In this document: in pieces, positions 1-10,100 of the stretch
Numbering within the stretch: position 1 is the stretch's first letter
How the letters are laid out: each line of letters begins with the position of its first letter
IMG/VR virus record: IMGVR_UViG_3300033148_004740
Span: 62,001-126,000 of that record
Reading direction: 5' to 3' (one strand)
DNA length: 64,000 bases
DNA from: a virus
Notes under the pieces: model-generated
The model's input: only the letters and a program-made list of their open reading frames with translations
What the model was told of the DNA's origin: nothing
The model's database searches: none
Made by a program: the position numbers and the translations under genes

Positions 1-2009
1 TCCTCGAGAGCAGGAGTCAGGGTTGGGTCAGAAGTATTTTGCCTCAAGATCACCATTAAGTATAGCTTAGTTTCTGCAACTTGGTTAGAGTCCTCATCAA
101 TCACAACAACATTCTCTGGTCCAATGCGAGCAGAAAGATCACCCAATAGGTCTACTGCCTGAATTCCTCCTACTATGTCAAATTCTGCATATGGTGCGGT
201 AGGCTTAGCAAACGTGCTTGAGGTAATTGGGTTGTATGAGACGGTAAAAATGTCTCCCTCACCGGCACCAGCTACCCTTATCTTGAAGACCATTGGGTCA
301 CCAGTGTCAGGAGTCTTATCTACTGCTACCTGTTCATCAGTTGACCAGCCCTCAGAAGAACCAGGAACATCGTCAATATTAGGAACCTCTTGGCCATTTC
401 TGTAAACAACAATGTCCCCATCTGTTTTGGTCGTAAAGAATATCGTGCTACCAATATCATTGAAGCTAAGATTAGCCGCACTCTTCTCAGATAAGACAAG
501 TCTCTCGTGATAGGCTCTGGTCCATCCTAAGGGGAACAAAGGGAACACAGAAGACCTGATGAGAATGTCTTCTGAACTGAAGTCACGCTTAGCTACCCAG
601 TACTCTATACTTCCCCAAAATGGATAGAGCTCAGGGCTTGTAAAAGGTGTCTCAGCATACACAATCCCTCCCGATCCATCCGTATAAGAACGGCGCTCTT
701 TTGCTCTGATCCCTGCCTGTCCAACAATCTTACTTGTAAGAGGAGAAGAGACAAAAATCCCTTGTGACAAGTACTTAGCTATACCAATTCTAATGTTGTC
801 AATGCCTGTAAGAAACTCGACGCCTTTGAATGTGATAGGGCCTTCACCATTAAACAAAGGTATTCCTACTGTATTCATAGCCTTAGAAGAAATAAGATCA
901 GACAGCTGGGTCGTAGCGGCTACCTCAACGCTCAATATCTGCGAGCCCCCTCGGAGCGAGGCAATAGGATCAAGAGCAATATCGAGGAAGGTAGACAACG
1001 AGGTTCTGTATTCAAATTGCAATGGAAGAGCATTTTCGTTTCGCAGAGTGAGGATTAGTCGTCTTGCAGAGATCTTGCGAAACTGTATTGAGGTTACACC
1101 TGATAACGAAACATCGATTTGCCCTAGAGAAACAGTTGTTCCCGTATCATCTTCAAAAGAGATAGACTCTACATATATATCACGATGATGGACGGGTTCA
1201 ATCTCGATATAGTTGACTTCTTTCCTTGTGCCTAGGTCGAGCTCGAGCTTCACCTTCATAGACTCAGGTTGACTAGAGAACAGGGTCGAGGTGACCCAAT
1301 ATGTTCCCGCAGTATTGTCAATCATCTTGTCTAGAGATGTTCCTGGGCGGTCTACTGAAATCTCTCCTTGGGGAGATTCCGAATCAAAGATCTGTCGAAT
1401 AGACCTGACTGGGTGAAAGATATTCCTCTCATATGGGAGAGTAAGGCGCTCACCCGATAGGTCAACGTGTGCGTCGAAGGTAGCTGAAATAGCCTTCTTG
1501 TTTCTTGGGTCAACGAAAAGTCCCTGTGTATCTACTTGTCGACCAGTGCGACCTTCCTTAGATTCACGGAAGGTTGAAAAGATAGCTGAGTCAAACCCTC
1601 TGCTATCACCATTGAGAAACTCATAGAGGTTTACCTTTGATTCAAGCTCGTCGACACCAGCTTTAAGATTCTTGAGAACTACGTCTCTAACAATAGCAAC
1701 ATGAGAAGACTGTACACTAGCGATATTATTAGCCTCTTCAAAGCCTGCACCAAGATCATCCTCGACTCTATCGAGCATGAAGTTGAACCGCTCCGAGTCA
1801 ATAACCGAACTCTGTTCTCCAAGAAACAGTTTCAAAGAGGGGGTAAGGACAGTTCCTGTAAGCTCACGGACTAGAGAATCTAGCTCACGAGAGAACTCAT
1901 CTATACTCTTGATTTGCCCCGTATTCTTCTTCTTGGTTAGAAGCTTCAAGATCTGGTCCGTCTGTCTCTTTCCCATGAGGCTACGGAACTTGTCAATATA
2001 CTTACCCAT
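1..2009 (-). CDS. Tail/baseplate adhesion protein with discoidin-like domain (3' end beyond window)
   Basis: Reading the minus strand from an ATG at 2009 gives an uninterrupted frame of 669 codons to the left edge, so the gene is real and its C-terminus lies outside. AGGAG sits six bases before the ATG, and the start overlaps the previous stop by eight bases (ATGGGTAA). Residues 1-130 look helical and charged. Around residues 230-300 a pattern of DNTAGTYWVTS, then LELDLG, then NYIEIEP resembles discoidin (F5/8 type C) carbohydrate-binding folds. The remainder is beta-rich. As the last gene of a baseplate/fibre run, it probably acts in host recognition or as a baseplate appendage. The domain call is from motif resemblance only. 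Confidence 0.75.
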   Translation of the reverse strand, partial: MGKYIDKFRSLMGKRQTDQILKLLTKKKNTGQIKSIDEFSRELDSLVRELTGTVLTPSLKLFLGEQSSVIDSERFNFMLDRVEDDLGAGFEEANNIASVQSSHVAIVRDVVLKNLKAGVDELESKVNLYEFLNGDSRGFDSAIFSTFRESKEGRTGRQVDTQGLFVDPRNKKAISATFDAHVDLSGERLTLPYERNIFHPVRSIRQIFDSESPQGEISVDRPGTSLDKMIDNTAGTYWVTSTLFSSQPESMKVKLELDLGTRKEVNYIEIEPVHHRDIYVESISFEDDTGTTVSLGQIDVSLSGVTSIQFRKISARRLILTLRNENALPLQFEYRTSLSTFLDIALDPIASLRGGSQILSVEVAATTQLSDLISSKAMNTVGIPLFNGEGPITFKGVEFLTGIDNIRIGIAKYLSQGIFVSSPLTSKIVGQAGIRAKERRSYTDGSGGIVYAETPFTSPELYPFWGSIEYWVAKRDFSSEDILIRSSVFPLFPLGWTRAYHERLVLSEKSAANLSFNDIGSTIFFTTKTDGDIVVYRNGQEVPNIDDVPGSSEGWSTDEQVAVDKTPDTGDPMVFKIRVAGAGEGDIFTVSYNPITSSTFAKPTAPYAEFDIVGGIQAVDLLGDLSARIGPENVVVIDEDSNQVAETKLYLMVILRQNTSDPTLTPALE

Positions 2010-2466
2010 CTCGACTCCTAGAGAAGTACCAGTTGACCGGGTCAGGGAGACCAGGATTGTTTTCTAGGATCAACCAGTTCCCTATGTCCTCAGAATGAAT
2101 GACCTCAAGAGTATCACCAGGGAGCACAGAGCCTGCTGAGCCTGGGATATCAAGAACACGAAGCATGACCGAATGGTCAGTTGAATAGATCTGCATCAGA
2201 CGGTCGTTGGGACCAATGCGGCGAGCGAGTCGTCTAGCAATGAGGGTTGAGCCACTAGTGAATAATACGGCTTCGAACAAATCTGCTTGCCAAAATTCAC
2301 CAGGCACGATACCTGACAATGCAATGTGTCGTCCAGCATGTGAGAGAGAGACAGATACCATGCTGTCCAAGCGGCCCTTGCTCCAGCTGGCTCTTCCGAG
2401 GTTGACGTCTGTATCGCTACCATGCTCTTCTGTTCCATCAGAAAAGTACTTTGTCCATCCATTCAT
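2002..2466 (-). CDS. Small beta-rich tail-associated protein, function unknown
   Basis: A 154-residue protein I do not recognise. It opens with a short polar segment (FSDGTEEHGSD) and continues with alternating beta-type hydrophobics and glycine turns, without membrane segment or signal peptide. Its ATG overlaps the stop of the preceding 184-aa gene by one base (TAATG), and its stop overlaps the next start by eight bases, so translation is probably coupled through this trio. The location among adhesion genes suggests a baseplate or fibre accessory protein. That is inference from position. Confidence 0.7.
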   Translation of the reverse strand: MNGWTKYFSDGTEEHGSDTDVNLGRASWSKGRLDSMVSVSLSHAGRHIALSGIVPGEFWQADLFEAVLFTSGSTLIARRLARRIGPNDRLMQIYSTDHSVMLRVLDIPGSAGSVLPGDTLEVIHSEDIGNWLILENNPGLPDPVNWYFSRSRDG

Positions 2467-3020
2467 TATGATGTGTACGTGAAGCGAAGGCGCAGATCAA
2501 ACTGCCTTGCTCCCGATGTCCCTTCGTTTGTAGGAGTAATAGATCTTATTTGAAAAGATGGCCAGGTTGTCATACTAGCTGGAATGACGCCAGGGCTAAG
2601 CATCCATGCGTTCATGTCTGTTATCAGAATAACGCCGTTCGAAAACGTATCAGCTACGCCAGTTCTAACATGCTGACTCTTCCCGTGAGAAGGAGTCTTG
2701 TCGCCATAGGTAGGCCAAGAAGAAGCAAAGCCACCCTGGGTGTCCATGTTGATCTGGAGACCACCAAAGTCAGCCTCAGCTGCCTCGTCTCCCCAAGACA
2801 CAATCTCAGAATAGTCCGCTGCAGCAGTAGCACCACCAGTATAGGAACCAGAGTACTCAGCTAGGTAGAGCCTACATCCCGTGATAGAGCTAACGCCATC
2901 ATGTGAGATAAACAGTTGCTGGGCGGTAGCGGTACTGCCCGCACCTACACTCCCCAGGTTGACCGGTTCACCAACTGCGGCTCCTCCATTTGTTAAGCTC
3001 CAAGTGATGGAGACTGTCAT
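2466..3020 (-). CDS. Beta-sandwich-like structural protein
   Basis: A 184-residue protein with strands in a jelly-roll-like rhythm: GEPVNLGSVGAG, then QQLFISHDG, then a C-terminal FDLRLRFTYTS. No catalytic motif is visible. Order and spacing of hydrophobic blocks resemble the 138-aa protein at 59511-59927, which also has a P-x(n)-dG motif followed by a beta strand and ends in LRIDF, hinting at one fold used at both ends of the cluster. AGGAG precedes the ATG, 10 bases after the previous gene. It is probably a tail or fibre-associated structural protein. Confidence 0.7.
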   Translation of the reverse strand: MTVSITWSLTNGGAAVGEPVNLGSVGAGSTATAQQLFISHDGVSSITGCRLYLAEYSGSYTGGATAAADYSEIVSWGDEAAEADFGGLQINMDTQGGFASSWPTYGDKTPSHGKSQHVRTGVADTFSNGVILITDMNAWMLSPGVIPASMTTWPSFQIRSITPTNEGTSGARQFDLRLRFTYTS

Positions 3021-3030
3021 TGGCTCCTCC

Positions 3031-3354
3031 TTATGGGACAGTAAAGCTCATACCAAGAGCATCGGTAGTAGCTATTTCTACATACTTTACAATTACTTGA
3101 TAACTCTTAGCTCTGGCCACTCCCATTCCCCAGGATGAAATTTCTTGTGGTCCAATTGGCTGAGGGACTAGAGCCTTGAAGTCACCGTTAACTAGTATAC
3201 CCCCAACAACACTAATGTAATAGAGGGCACCATTGATCAGTCCAGTGATAACAAACTCGTTCCCAGCATCCAGATGATCAAGTGGAGACCCATTCGCTAG
3301 CGTCCATGGACCCTTGGGCGAAGTAGAGTAATAGATGTTGTACTTAAAATCCAT
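3031..3354 (-). CDS. Fibronectin-type-III-like protein
   Basis: A 107-residue protein whose first 60 residues read as one fibronectin type III module: YNIYYSTSPKGPW, then a linker, then FVITGLINGALYYISVVGG, matching the usual strand order and the conserved L-x-x-G-x-x-Y-Y core. Such modules decorate phage fibres and baseplates and often aid weak carbohydrate binding. The start lies inside the end of the 653-aa gene (11-base overlap), so it is probably translated by coupling. Confidence 0.72.
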   Translation of the reverse strand: MDFKYNIYYSTSPKGPWTLANGSPLDHLDAGNEFVITGLINGALYYISVVGGILVNGDFKALVPQPIGPQEISSWGMGVARAKSYQVIVKYVEIATTDALGMSFTVP

Positions 3355-5305
3355 AACCTGTCCAAGAGATGTGAAGTCCAGAGCTTACCATATCCATCCC
3401 GCTTACTTCGATGTCGATACCATAGGCTTTTGCTACAGGGTAGGTCCCAAAGGCTACGTGCCTTTCGATTACGTCCCTAACCTGATCTACCTGAAAACGA
3501 CCACCAGCATCCTCGAGAACGCTTGCAGGCACTTCTACCATGAAGTTAGCATTGTGAGGATAAGGGATCCCATCCCAACGGCCAATATCCCAGTACCAGC
3601 TAACCTCTGGCTGTCTGAGCTTGGCGTCATCTATCAGGTCCTGCCTAATCCCTCCGCCACGGCGGCGAACATCTAGCCAGGTAATATCCTCAATGTCTTG
3701 GGCCTCTCCAATCGTCATGTCCCCGAGAACAAGATAAAGACCAGAGCCAACCACGCTAAGAGATTCTGTGAAAGTGAGCCAGGCCCCTGATGGCGTGACC
3801 TCCTCAGCCTTCCCGTCATAGTACATGTCGTTCCAGACACTTCCTACAAGCCAACCGCTCACAGTAACAAAGTCAGGGTGATCAGAGTCCGTAATCAGTC
3901 CAGTCTCATTTACACTTAGGTAATACAAAGTTTGGGTTGAGGGAGAGGCTAGGACATCTGGTTCTACAAACAGAACAGTCTTCAGAGGAATGATATTCCT
4001 GTTTAGTAGTGGGTTGAGATTGATGAGAGTAAACTCGTAGCTCTTTTCCTCATAGTAGTAGGTAGACTCGAGTACGTATGTGCTAAGGAGGGTGACTCCC
4101 TCAATATCTACAAAGCCTGTAGCTTTGTCAAAGCTCTTAATTCCTATACGACTAGATGTGTCCCAGTGTTTATAAAGCTGGAGGTTGCTAGCTACTGTGC
4201 CCGCTAGAGAACTGTCTGTAGTAAACGCGGCTATACCTGCGCCAGTACTGTCATTCACAAGAATAGAGAGATGGAGTTCATCGTCCACTACCACATCCCT
4301 ATGGGCTAGTTTGATTAGCCGAGATGTCAGTATAGATGACATCTCCCCATCAATAAATTTGTATGGGACTTCAGGAAAGAAACTCTGGTCCAAAAATTGT
4401 GCTAGATGGTACCTATACTTGATCCCATCGATAGCCCAAAAGAATTTTCCGTTAGGGATACGGACATACCACTGGTCAGTAGCAGTCGTCAGCGCTGGGG
4501 GTTGAACAGAAATCTTTGAATCTGAGATATGCTCGAAGGCATACTTTTTCACAGCCGGGAGACTAACCTCATAACCATTCGGATCCTCATTAATAAAATA
4601 GACTTTACGTCCACTCTTGACCTGAAGAAACTCATCCAAATCCTCGAACGTTACTTCCTTATATACTAGCTCATTGCTCAGAAGGTCAGTATACGTATAG
4701 ATGTTGTCTCCGTTTCGTACACTGTACTTCACATAGTAGTATGTGAACCTGGAGGCTGACTCAAAGTCTGGAACAAGATTGTTGTAAACAATACCTTGGT
4801 CTAGATCGATAGAGAGCTCAGAAAGAATAAGCACAGTAAAGTTGGAGTCGAGCACTTCAACACCAAGCAAACTTACATCAGTAGCAAGGTCCCAGTCCTT
4901 ATCAGAAGCATCCTCTCTGGGTAGTTTTTCGGTATCTATGACATGCCTATAGTAGAGAGGAGTATCCAGCACTGTGCTTTCCGAGGCCACAAAGGTGTCT
5001 GTCAGCATAAAGTCCTGTGTCTGAACAAAGAAGGCTGAGGCGCTCTCCTTAACAACAGTCTGAGGATTTGGGACTCTGTTAATCCCTATGGTCGTCGACT
5101 TGTCTATGATAGAAAGATTCCGAGTAGCAGAAACTTCATCTTCACAAGTAGCAAAAGAGATTGCTGCTGCGGCTGCTGATAAGGCAGGACGATAGACAAT
5201 ACTCTCTCTTCTCTTGGTGATGTTCAAAAATGAGTCTACAGACACAGAGCCAGAGACCTCGTTGACTGTAAACTGTAGACCAAGAGAAGAATTACTATCT
5301 GACAT
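3344..5305 (-). CDS. Large beta-rich baseplate/tail appendage protein
   Basis: A 653-residue protein not matching a family I can name. It is beta-rich with many aromatic strand motifs (FTYYYVKYSV, YVRIPNGKFFWAI), no membrane segment and no signal peptide. Residues 560-653 contain an Arg/Gly run (DVRRRGGGIRQDLI) and a compact C-terminal domain beginning near FMVEVPASVLEDAG that looks alpha/beta. It lies between a fibre-like 597-aa protein and an FN3-like protein, with AGAGG about ten bases before the ATG. It is probably a baseplate or fibre-network component, by position. Confidence 0.7.
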   Translation of the reverse strand: MSDSNSSLGLQFTVNEVSGSVSVDSFLNITKRRESIVYRPALSAAAAAISFATCEDEVSATRNLSIIDKSTTIGINRVPNPQTVVKESASAFFVQTQDFMLTDTFVASESTVLDTPLYYRHVIDTEKLPREDASDKDWDLATDVSLLGVEVLDSNFTVLILSELSIDLDQGIVYNNLVPDFESASRFTYYYVKYSVRNGDNIYTYTDLLSNELVYKEVTFEDLDEFLQVKSGRKVYFINEDPNGYEVSLPAVKKYAFEHISDSKISVQPPALTTATDQWYVRIPNGKFFWAIDGIKYRYHLAQFLDQSFFPEVPYKFIDGEMSSILTSRLIKLAHRDVVVDDELHLSILVNDSTGAGIAAFTTDSSLAGTVASNLQLYKHWDTSSRIGIKSFDKATGFVDIEGVTLLSTYVLESTYYYEEKSYEFTLINLNPLLNRNIIPLKTVLFVEPDVLASPSTQTLYYLSVNETGLITDSDHPDFVTVSGWLVGSVWNDMYYDGKAEEVTPSGAWLTFTESLSVVGSGLYLVLGDMTIGEAQDIEDITWLDVRRRGGGIRQDLIDDAKLRQPEVSWYWDIGRWDGIPYPHNANFMVEVPASVLEDAGGRFQVDQVRDVIERHVAFGTYPVAKAYGIDIEVSGMDMVSSGLHISWTGYGF

Positions 5306-5316
5306 TTAAACCTCTT

Positions 5317-7110
5317 TTACGATTCCATGTTGGCTCCAGAAAGAATTCGCCAACGGCCATAAGTTCCACCAAAGTTTTCGGCGTCATATACGAACATACA
5401 TATATGACCAGGCTGGAGGGTCCAGTCACTATCAACGAGGTCAAGCCGGTTTCCGTCAGCCGAGTCAACACTATCATCTTTAAACGTTAATACATAAGCA
5501 GACTGGTTTAAAACTATAAGAATAGTGCCGGTTCTATTAGTCCCGACAAACCCAGTAATAGCAAAGGCCCCACCAGCACCATTCGTAACCTGTAGATTCG
5601 AGGTGGTCACTGGAACATCATCGTTATCTCCAGCAGAAGGGACAAAGGTACAATGATCTATACCAAAAAGACTATTGACCTGGACCGTCTTTGCATAACC
5701 CTGAATACTAGGCCCAGTAATGTCTCCAAAACAAACCTTAAAACTATCATTTGCTAGATCTTCATCAAGAGCTCGGCTTCGGTCAGCTAGAATAAGGTCA
5801 CCAATCATGGCGTTATCTAGATTGTCTCGATGATAAGCACCAGAAGTTCCGTAGCTTCCTGCTCTACTAAGGAGAGAGGTATGGTCATCTCCGGCCCACC
5901 TTGAGCTTGGCCATTCGATACCAGACACAGGATAGGTCCCTGGATGCCCTGTATAGCTCTCACCTGGTGGGTTCAAGAACTTGAGCATCGAGTGCTCCAT
6001 GGTTGCAGCAAAGTCACCCTTGTTCCCATGGTCATGGCTATAGACTGAGTTTGCTAATGTCCAGAAAGATCTAGACAGAGGAGCTCCAGCAGCAATCACA
6101 GATAGCTGTGTGGAATTGTAACTACTCTCTTGCTCATTAGTAGAGACATAAGCTTCCAGATCAGTACTGGCCGACTCAATAACAAAGACCCAACTATCTG
6201 AAGTCTTCTTAAAAATAGCATCAGCAATAACCTGGTCCGCTGCACGGTCCCAGAGATAGATAAATCCAGTTGGGAGAACGTCACCAACAGCAATCGCTCC
6301 CCACTGATCCTGTAGATCTTTAGGAAGGGCGTAACGATAGTGTTCATGATTTAGTGCATTAACGTCCGGGTCCTGCCAAAGTCTCTTATTCGCTTGAACA
6401 GTAGTATCGAAGTTGTCATCAACTCCACCACCATAATCTAAGGCATCTGGATATCGTTCAGGTCTCTCCCACGAGCTAGAGAATGTGAGGGGTTGCCGTG
6501 GAGGAAAGTGTAGATAATAGATAGATCCAGACTTAGAGATACGACATCCCGTGTAGTCAGTTTGGCGGGAGTCTGGGACAACACCCGGTAAAGTCTCTGT
6601 TCCGACATTCCAGTCAGATGGGTCTACCGTATAGGTAACTGCTGTAGTCCCCGTGAGAGCAGAACCAAGACGCATTCGACCTGTCGAGTCGTCTACGAAA
6701 TAATCGACAGCAGCATCAACTTCCCATGCGAGAGTCTTCTCTGTTGTGTACTGCTGATTCCAGGAGAACGCGCTTCCCGACTTTGGTTTGAATTGAAGAT
6801 ATACATCAGTCTCACCAGTAAACTTGTTGCCTACATTGTCTTCATAGAGGAACTCGCTAACAGAGGGAAACAGAGCTGGGTTAAGATAGCGCATCTCCCC
6901 CATGACCCTTGCGAGGCTAGTGATCTGCAAAGGAAAGTTGCTCATGACCGGGTCACCAGACTGGTTCCACAGATCACCAACAGCCTTCTCGAGAACGTTA
7001 ATACCCGTACGCCCTTGGCGAGCGACCGCAGTCAGCTTCGAGGGCGAAGGTTGTTCTCCTGCAGTAAAGGTAATATCTAGCGGGGCTGTTGCCCTTAGTT
7101 TGTCAGCCAT
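5317..7110 (-). CDS. Tail fibre-like protein
   Basis: A 597-residue beta-rich protein. The N-terminal 80 residues (LDITFTAGEQPSPSKLTAVARQ, partly) look like a baseplate-attachment segment, where a short helical stretch lists a paired leading domain before glycine and aromatic-rich blades. Histidines cluster around residues 250 (ALNHEHYRYALPKD) and 365-415 (YSHDHGNKGD, HPGTYP, DDHTSLLSR, AYHRDNLDN). HxH motifs in phage fibres can bind metal, so this might be a metal-stabilised shaft. The C-terminus is a beta domain of the sort found in lectin-like tips. Its place directly after the large LamG protein supports a fibre role. Confidence 0.68.
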   Translation of the reverse strand: MADKLRATAPLDITFTAGEQPSPSKLTAVARQGRTGINVLEKAVGDLWNQSGDPVMSNFPLQITSLARVMGEMRYLNPALFPSVSEFLYEDNVGNKFTGETDVYLQFKPKSGSAFSWNQQYTTEKTLAWEVDAAVDYFVDDSTGRMRLGSALTGTTAVTYTVDPSDWNVGTETLPGVVPDSRQTDYTGCRISKSGSIYYLHFPPRQPLTFSSSWERPERYPDALDYGGGVDDNFDTTVQANKRLWQDPDVNALNHEHYRYALPKDLQDQWGAIAVGDVLPTGFIYLWDRAADQVIADAIFKKTSDSWVFVIESASTDLEAYVSTNEQESSYNSTQLSVIAAGAPLSRSFWTLANSVYSHDHGNKGDFAATMEHSMLKFLNPPGESYTGHPGTYPVSGIEWPSSRWAGDDHTSLLSRAGSYGTSGAYHRDNLDNAMIGDLILADRSRALDEDLANDSFKVCFGDITGPSIQGYAKTVQVNSLFGIDHCTFVPSAGDNDDVPVTTSNLQVTNGAGGAFAITGFVGTNRTGTILIVLNQSAYVLTFKDDSVDSADGNRLDLVDSDWTLQPGHICMFVYDAENFGGTYGRWRILSGANMES

Positions 7111-7122
7111 TACACACCTCTG

Positions 7123-10100
7123 TTATTCGTAGTATCCACTGATGAGATACTCGTTTGGATTGATATATGTTACCTGGTCTATTTCTGATGCTACAGTGAT
7201 CCCTGCTGATTTCAAGCGGAAGCCAAGTGGAATGTCACCAGGAGCCGCAGTTAACTCAATATGATCTAACCCAAGTGTTACTGAGTCTGCCTTATGGGTA
7301 CGCCTAAACCAATTGATATAAGACTCTCCCACAAAATCATAGCCTGATACTGTCAAGGTTGTATTAGTAAGACGAGCTCCATTTGAGAAACGGACTTCGT
7401 CATAAAGACCCAAGGGGGTTCCAATCGAATCAGTAGGATAACCAGCAAATATCCCTGAATCGGCACCATCGGCAATGGCGGCAGGACCACTAGTTAGCTC
7501 AACCCCTGAAGCTACCTCAATACCATCTATATGTATACCATATGAGAGGATTCCGCTAACAGAGGCACCATAATAAGCAGGATCTATCTCGTCGAAGAGC
7601 CAAACCAATTTGTAGTGATGCCAGTCAAGTAACTCATCTCTAGAAGAGAAGAGATCATCAAGCTTGACTCCAATCCAACCAATGTCATCATCTGATAGCT
7701 GCAGAACACAGCGCAAATAAGAGTCTCCAGTAGATGTCCATTTCCAGAAACCAAACAAAATTGTGTTGGAATAACTCAGATTTCCCCAAGTATAGAGCAG
7801 CAACATGTCTGTCTTATCAGTATCTCCAACATAGAGCACGTTAGACTTGTAATTGAATTCAAAAGTTCCTTCTGCTCCTTGGTTTTCTGCTGCTGTCATA
7901 AGCCCTGAGGCTTGGAAGCATTGACCACTTGCCTGAACGTCATATGCTCCCTGAGACAGACCACTCGAAGTGGGGACTGCATCAATGTTTATCAGATTTA
8001 GTCCGTTACCAGACGAATCATTGGTATTCCCATCAAAGTGCCAGAGACCAATTGTTTCAATATCTTCTCCACTAGTAGAAGTATAGGGAAGATACGATGC
8101 AATCATGTCTCCTGATCTCTCTTCAAGATAAGAACTATACCAGTCAGACTGAGTTGCTAAGATCTCTGTATCTATTACGTCATCAATGTCTCTGATCCTA
8201 GCTAAGACTCCACTAACAACATCGTCAATAGCAGAAACGTATTTGGTGCCGTTAGCTTCCTCGGTAATCAAGATGTTCAGGTCAATAGTATTAGAGTAAA
8301 TGCGTCGACCCGAGCGCTGGTTAACGACATATGCTCGAGCAGATGTACTTCCCTCAACAGCGACAAAGTATGACTTGGTCAAGTTGATGCCAGGCTCTTC
8401 AAGAGCAGTGTCTGGAGTAAAAACTAAACTATAGACAGGGTCTTCATCTGAGCCTGTGTTGCTGATACTGTCTGAATATCTAGGACCAAGAGCAACACCA
8501 GTAAATGTTCCAGTACGAGGATCTATGATATCTTCTCCACTTACCGTAACCAGGGTTTTCTTACCTGTAGATATATCACCGACAGAGTAGGTCTCTGGTG
8601 TACCAAGCCCATGCATCTCTCGAAAGAGAATTTCATAGTCGATATCAGCCTGGCCGCTTACTGGCAAGTCGTTATCGTTCAAGTAGTCTGTGTAGTATGT
8701 CTCCAATCTGGCTTCTGGGATACCAAGGATCTTATCATCCTGCCATACCTTATAGACCCATACTCCACTAACACTAGTGGGCTCAGAAATACCACTCACT
8801 GAAACAGTTGCAGAAACGCCAGGATCAATGACAACATCTGTTGTGAACGTACCAATATCTTCAACAGTTGATGGGGGACTATAGAGAGCAAAAGCTTTAC
8901 CGCTTGCCCCCGTTGCTGAGCTGATTGAAGTCTCTGTCCCAAAGGTTCCAAGGATAGGAGCTTGTAGATCAAAGGTAACAGTCTGTCCCTCGAGTGCTTC
9001 GCCTGCTGAGTTCTTCACCGTAGCTACTAGACGACCGATATTGTTCCCAACATTGATCTGGTATGGACTTCCAGTCGGGAGCTCTGCGGTCAAAACGATA
9101 GAAGCTACTTCTGATTCAGCAGTCTGTACTTGAACGAACCCCTTGCTAAGAGCAGAAAGAGGATTCAGGTCTGCGTTAGAATCATTGATCCACTCCCCGG
9201 CAAAATTAGGTTCATAGAACACAGACTGGCCTGCCCAGTAGTGGACGACAATACGGTCACCTGCAGGAGGGACGAGACTGACGTCTCCGAAGGCCAGGAC
9301 ACCACGTTCATTATCTATCCATACTTCTTGGCCACTTGAGGTGAACTCATCTAGACCAGAGATACTAGTCCATTCAGTCAACATATCCGCATCGGAGTAA
9401 GACCAAACAGTAACCGTAGTATCCTCTGGGACAGGAGAGTAGACCAAATGAAACTGTTGTTCTACATCCCCTGATGAGATACCAACTAGCTCAAGACCAG
9501 AGACCTCGGTTACAGTAGGGGTTCCACCAGCTACACTACCAATCTCGTCGGTCCAGTCGTTGTTCAACCATACGCGTGGAGGAGAGAAGTTTGTGGCATC
9601 TACCTTGAACTCAGGAGAGTCAGAGGTTGTAAGCTCGAGTCTCTTGCGGAAGTCGAGATCTGCATAGTGCTTGTTCTCAACCTTGTTGTATCTAAAGCGC
9701 CTAACCTGAATTGGGTATGTAGGCTTAGGGTCAAACTGCAGGTCAATGAACTGCAGACCACTTACCGTACTGTCCCTCAAGAAATCATGTGACTGATACT
9801 CATCACTGAAGAGGTACCACTCATCCTCATAGTTGTAGAAGTACCCGCTATGGACCCTGGGGACCCAAGCACGCCAGTCGGATACGTACACAGGGAGTAT
9901 TGTTGCTTGTGCTAAATCATCATTGTCTCCGTATCCCGACTGCCAAAGGTTGTCAGAGATACCTGAAGTAGTTGGATCCCAAAGGGTGGAAATTGTGGCA
10001 GAGGCCTGGAACTCCCTGTCGGTAGGCCAAGTACGCCTGTCCCACTGCCACCCTTGTATCTTCTTGTTCGACCCTGGGTGCTCTTCGCTGACATAGATAG

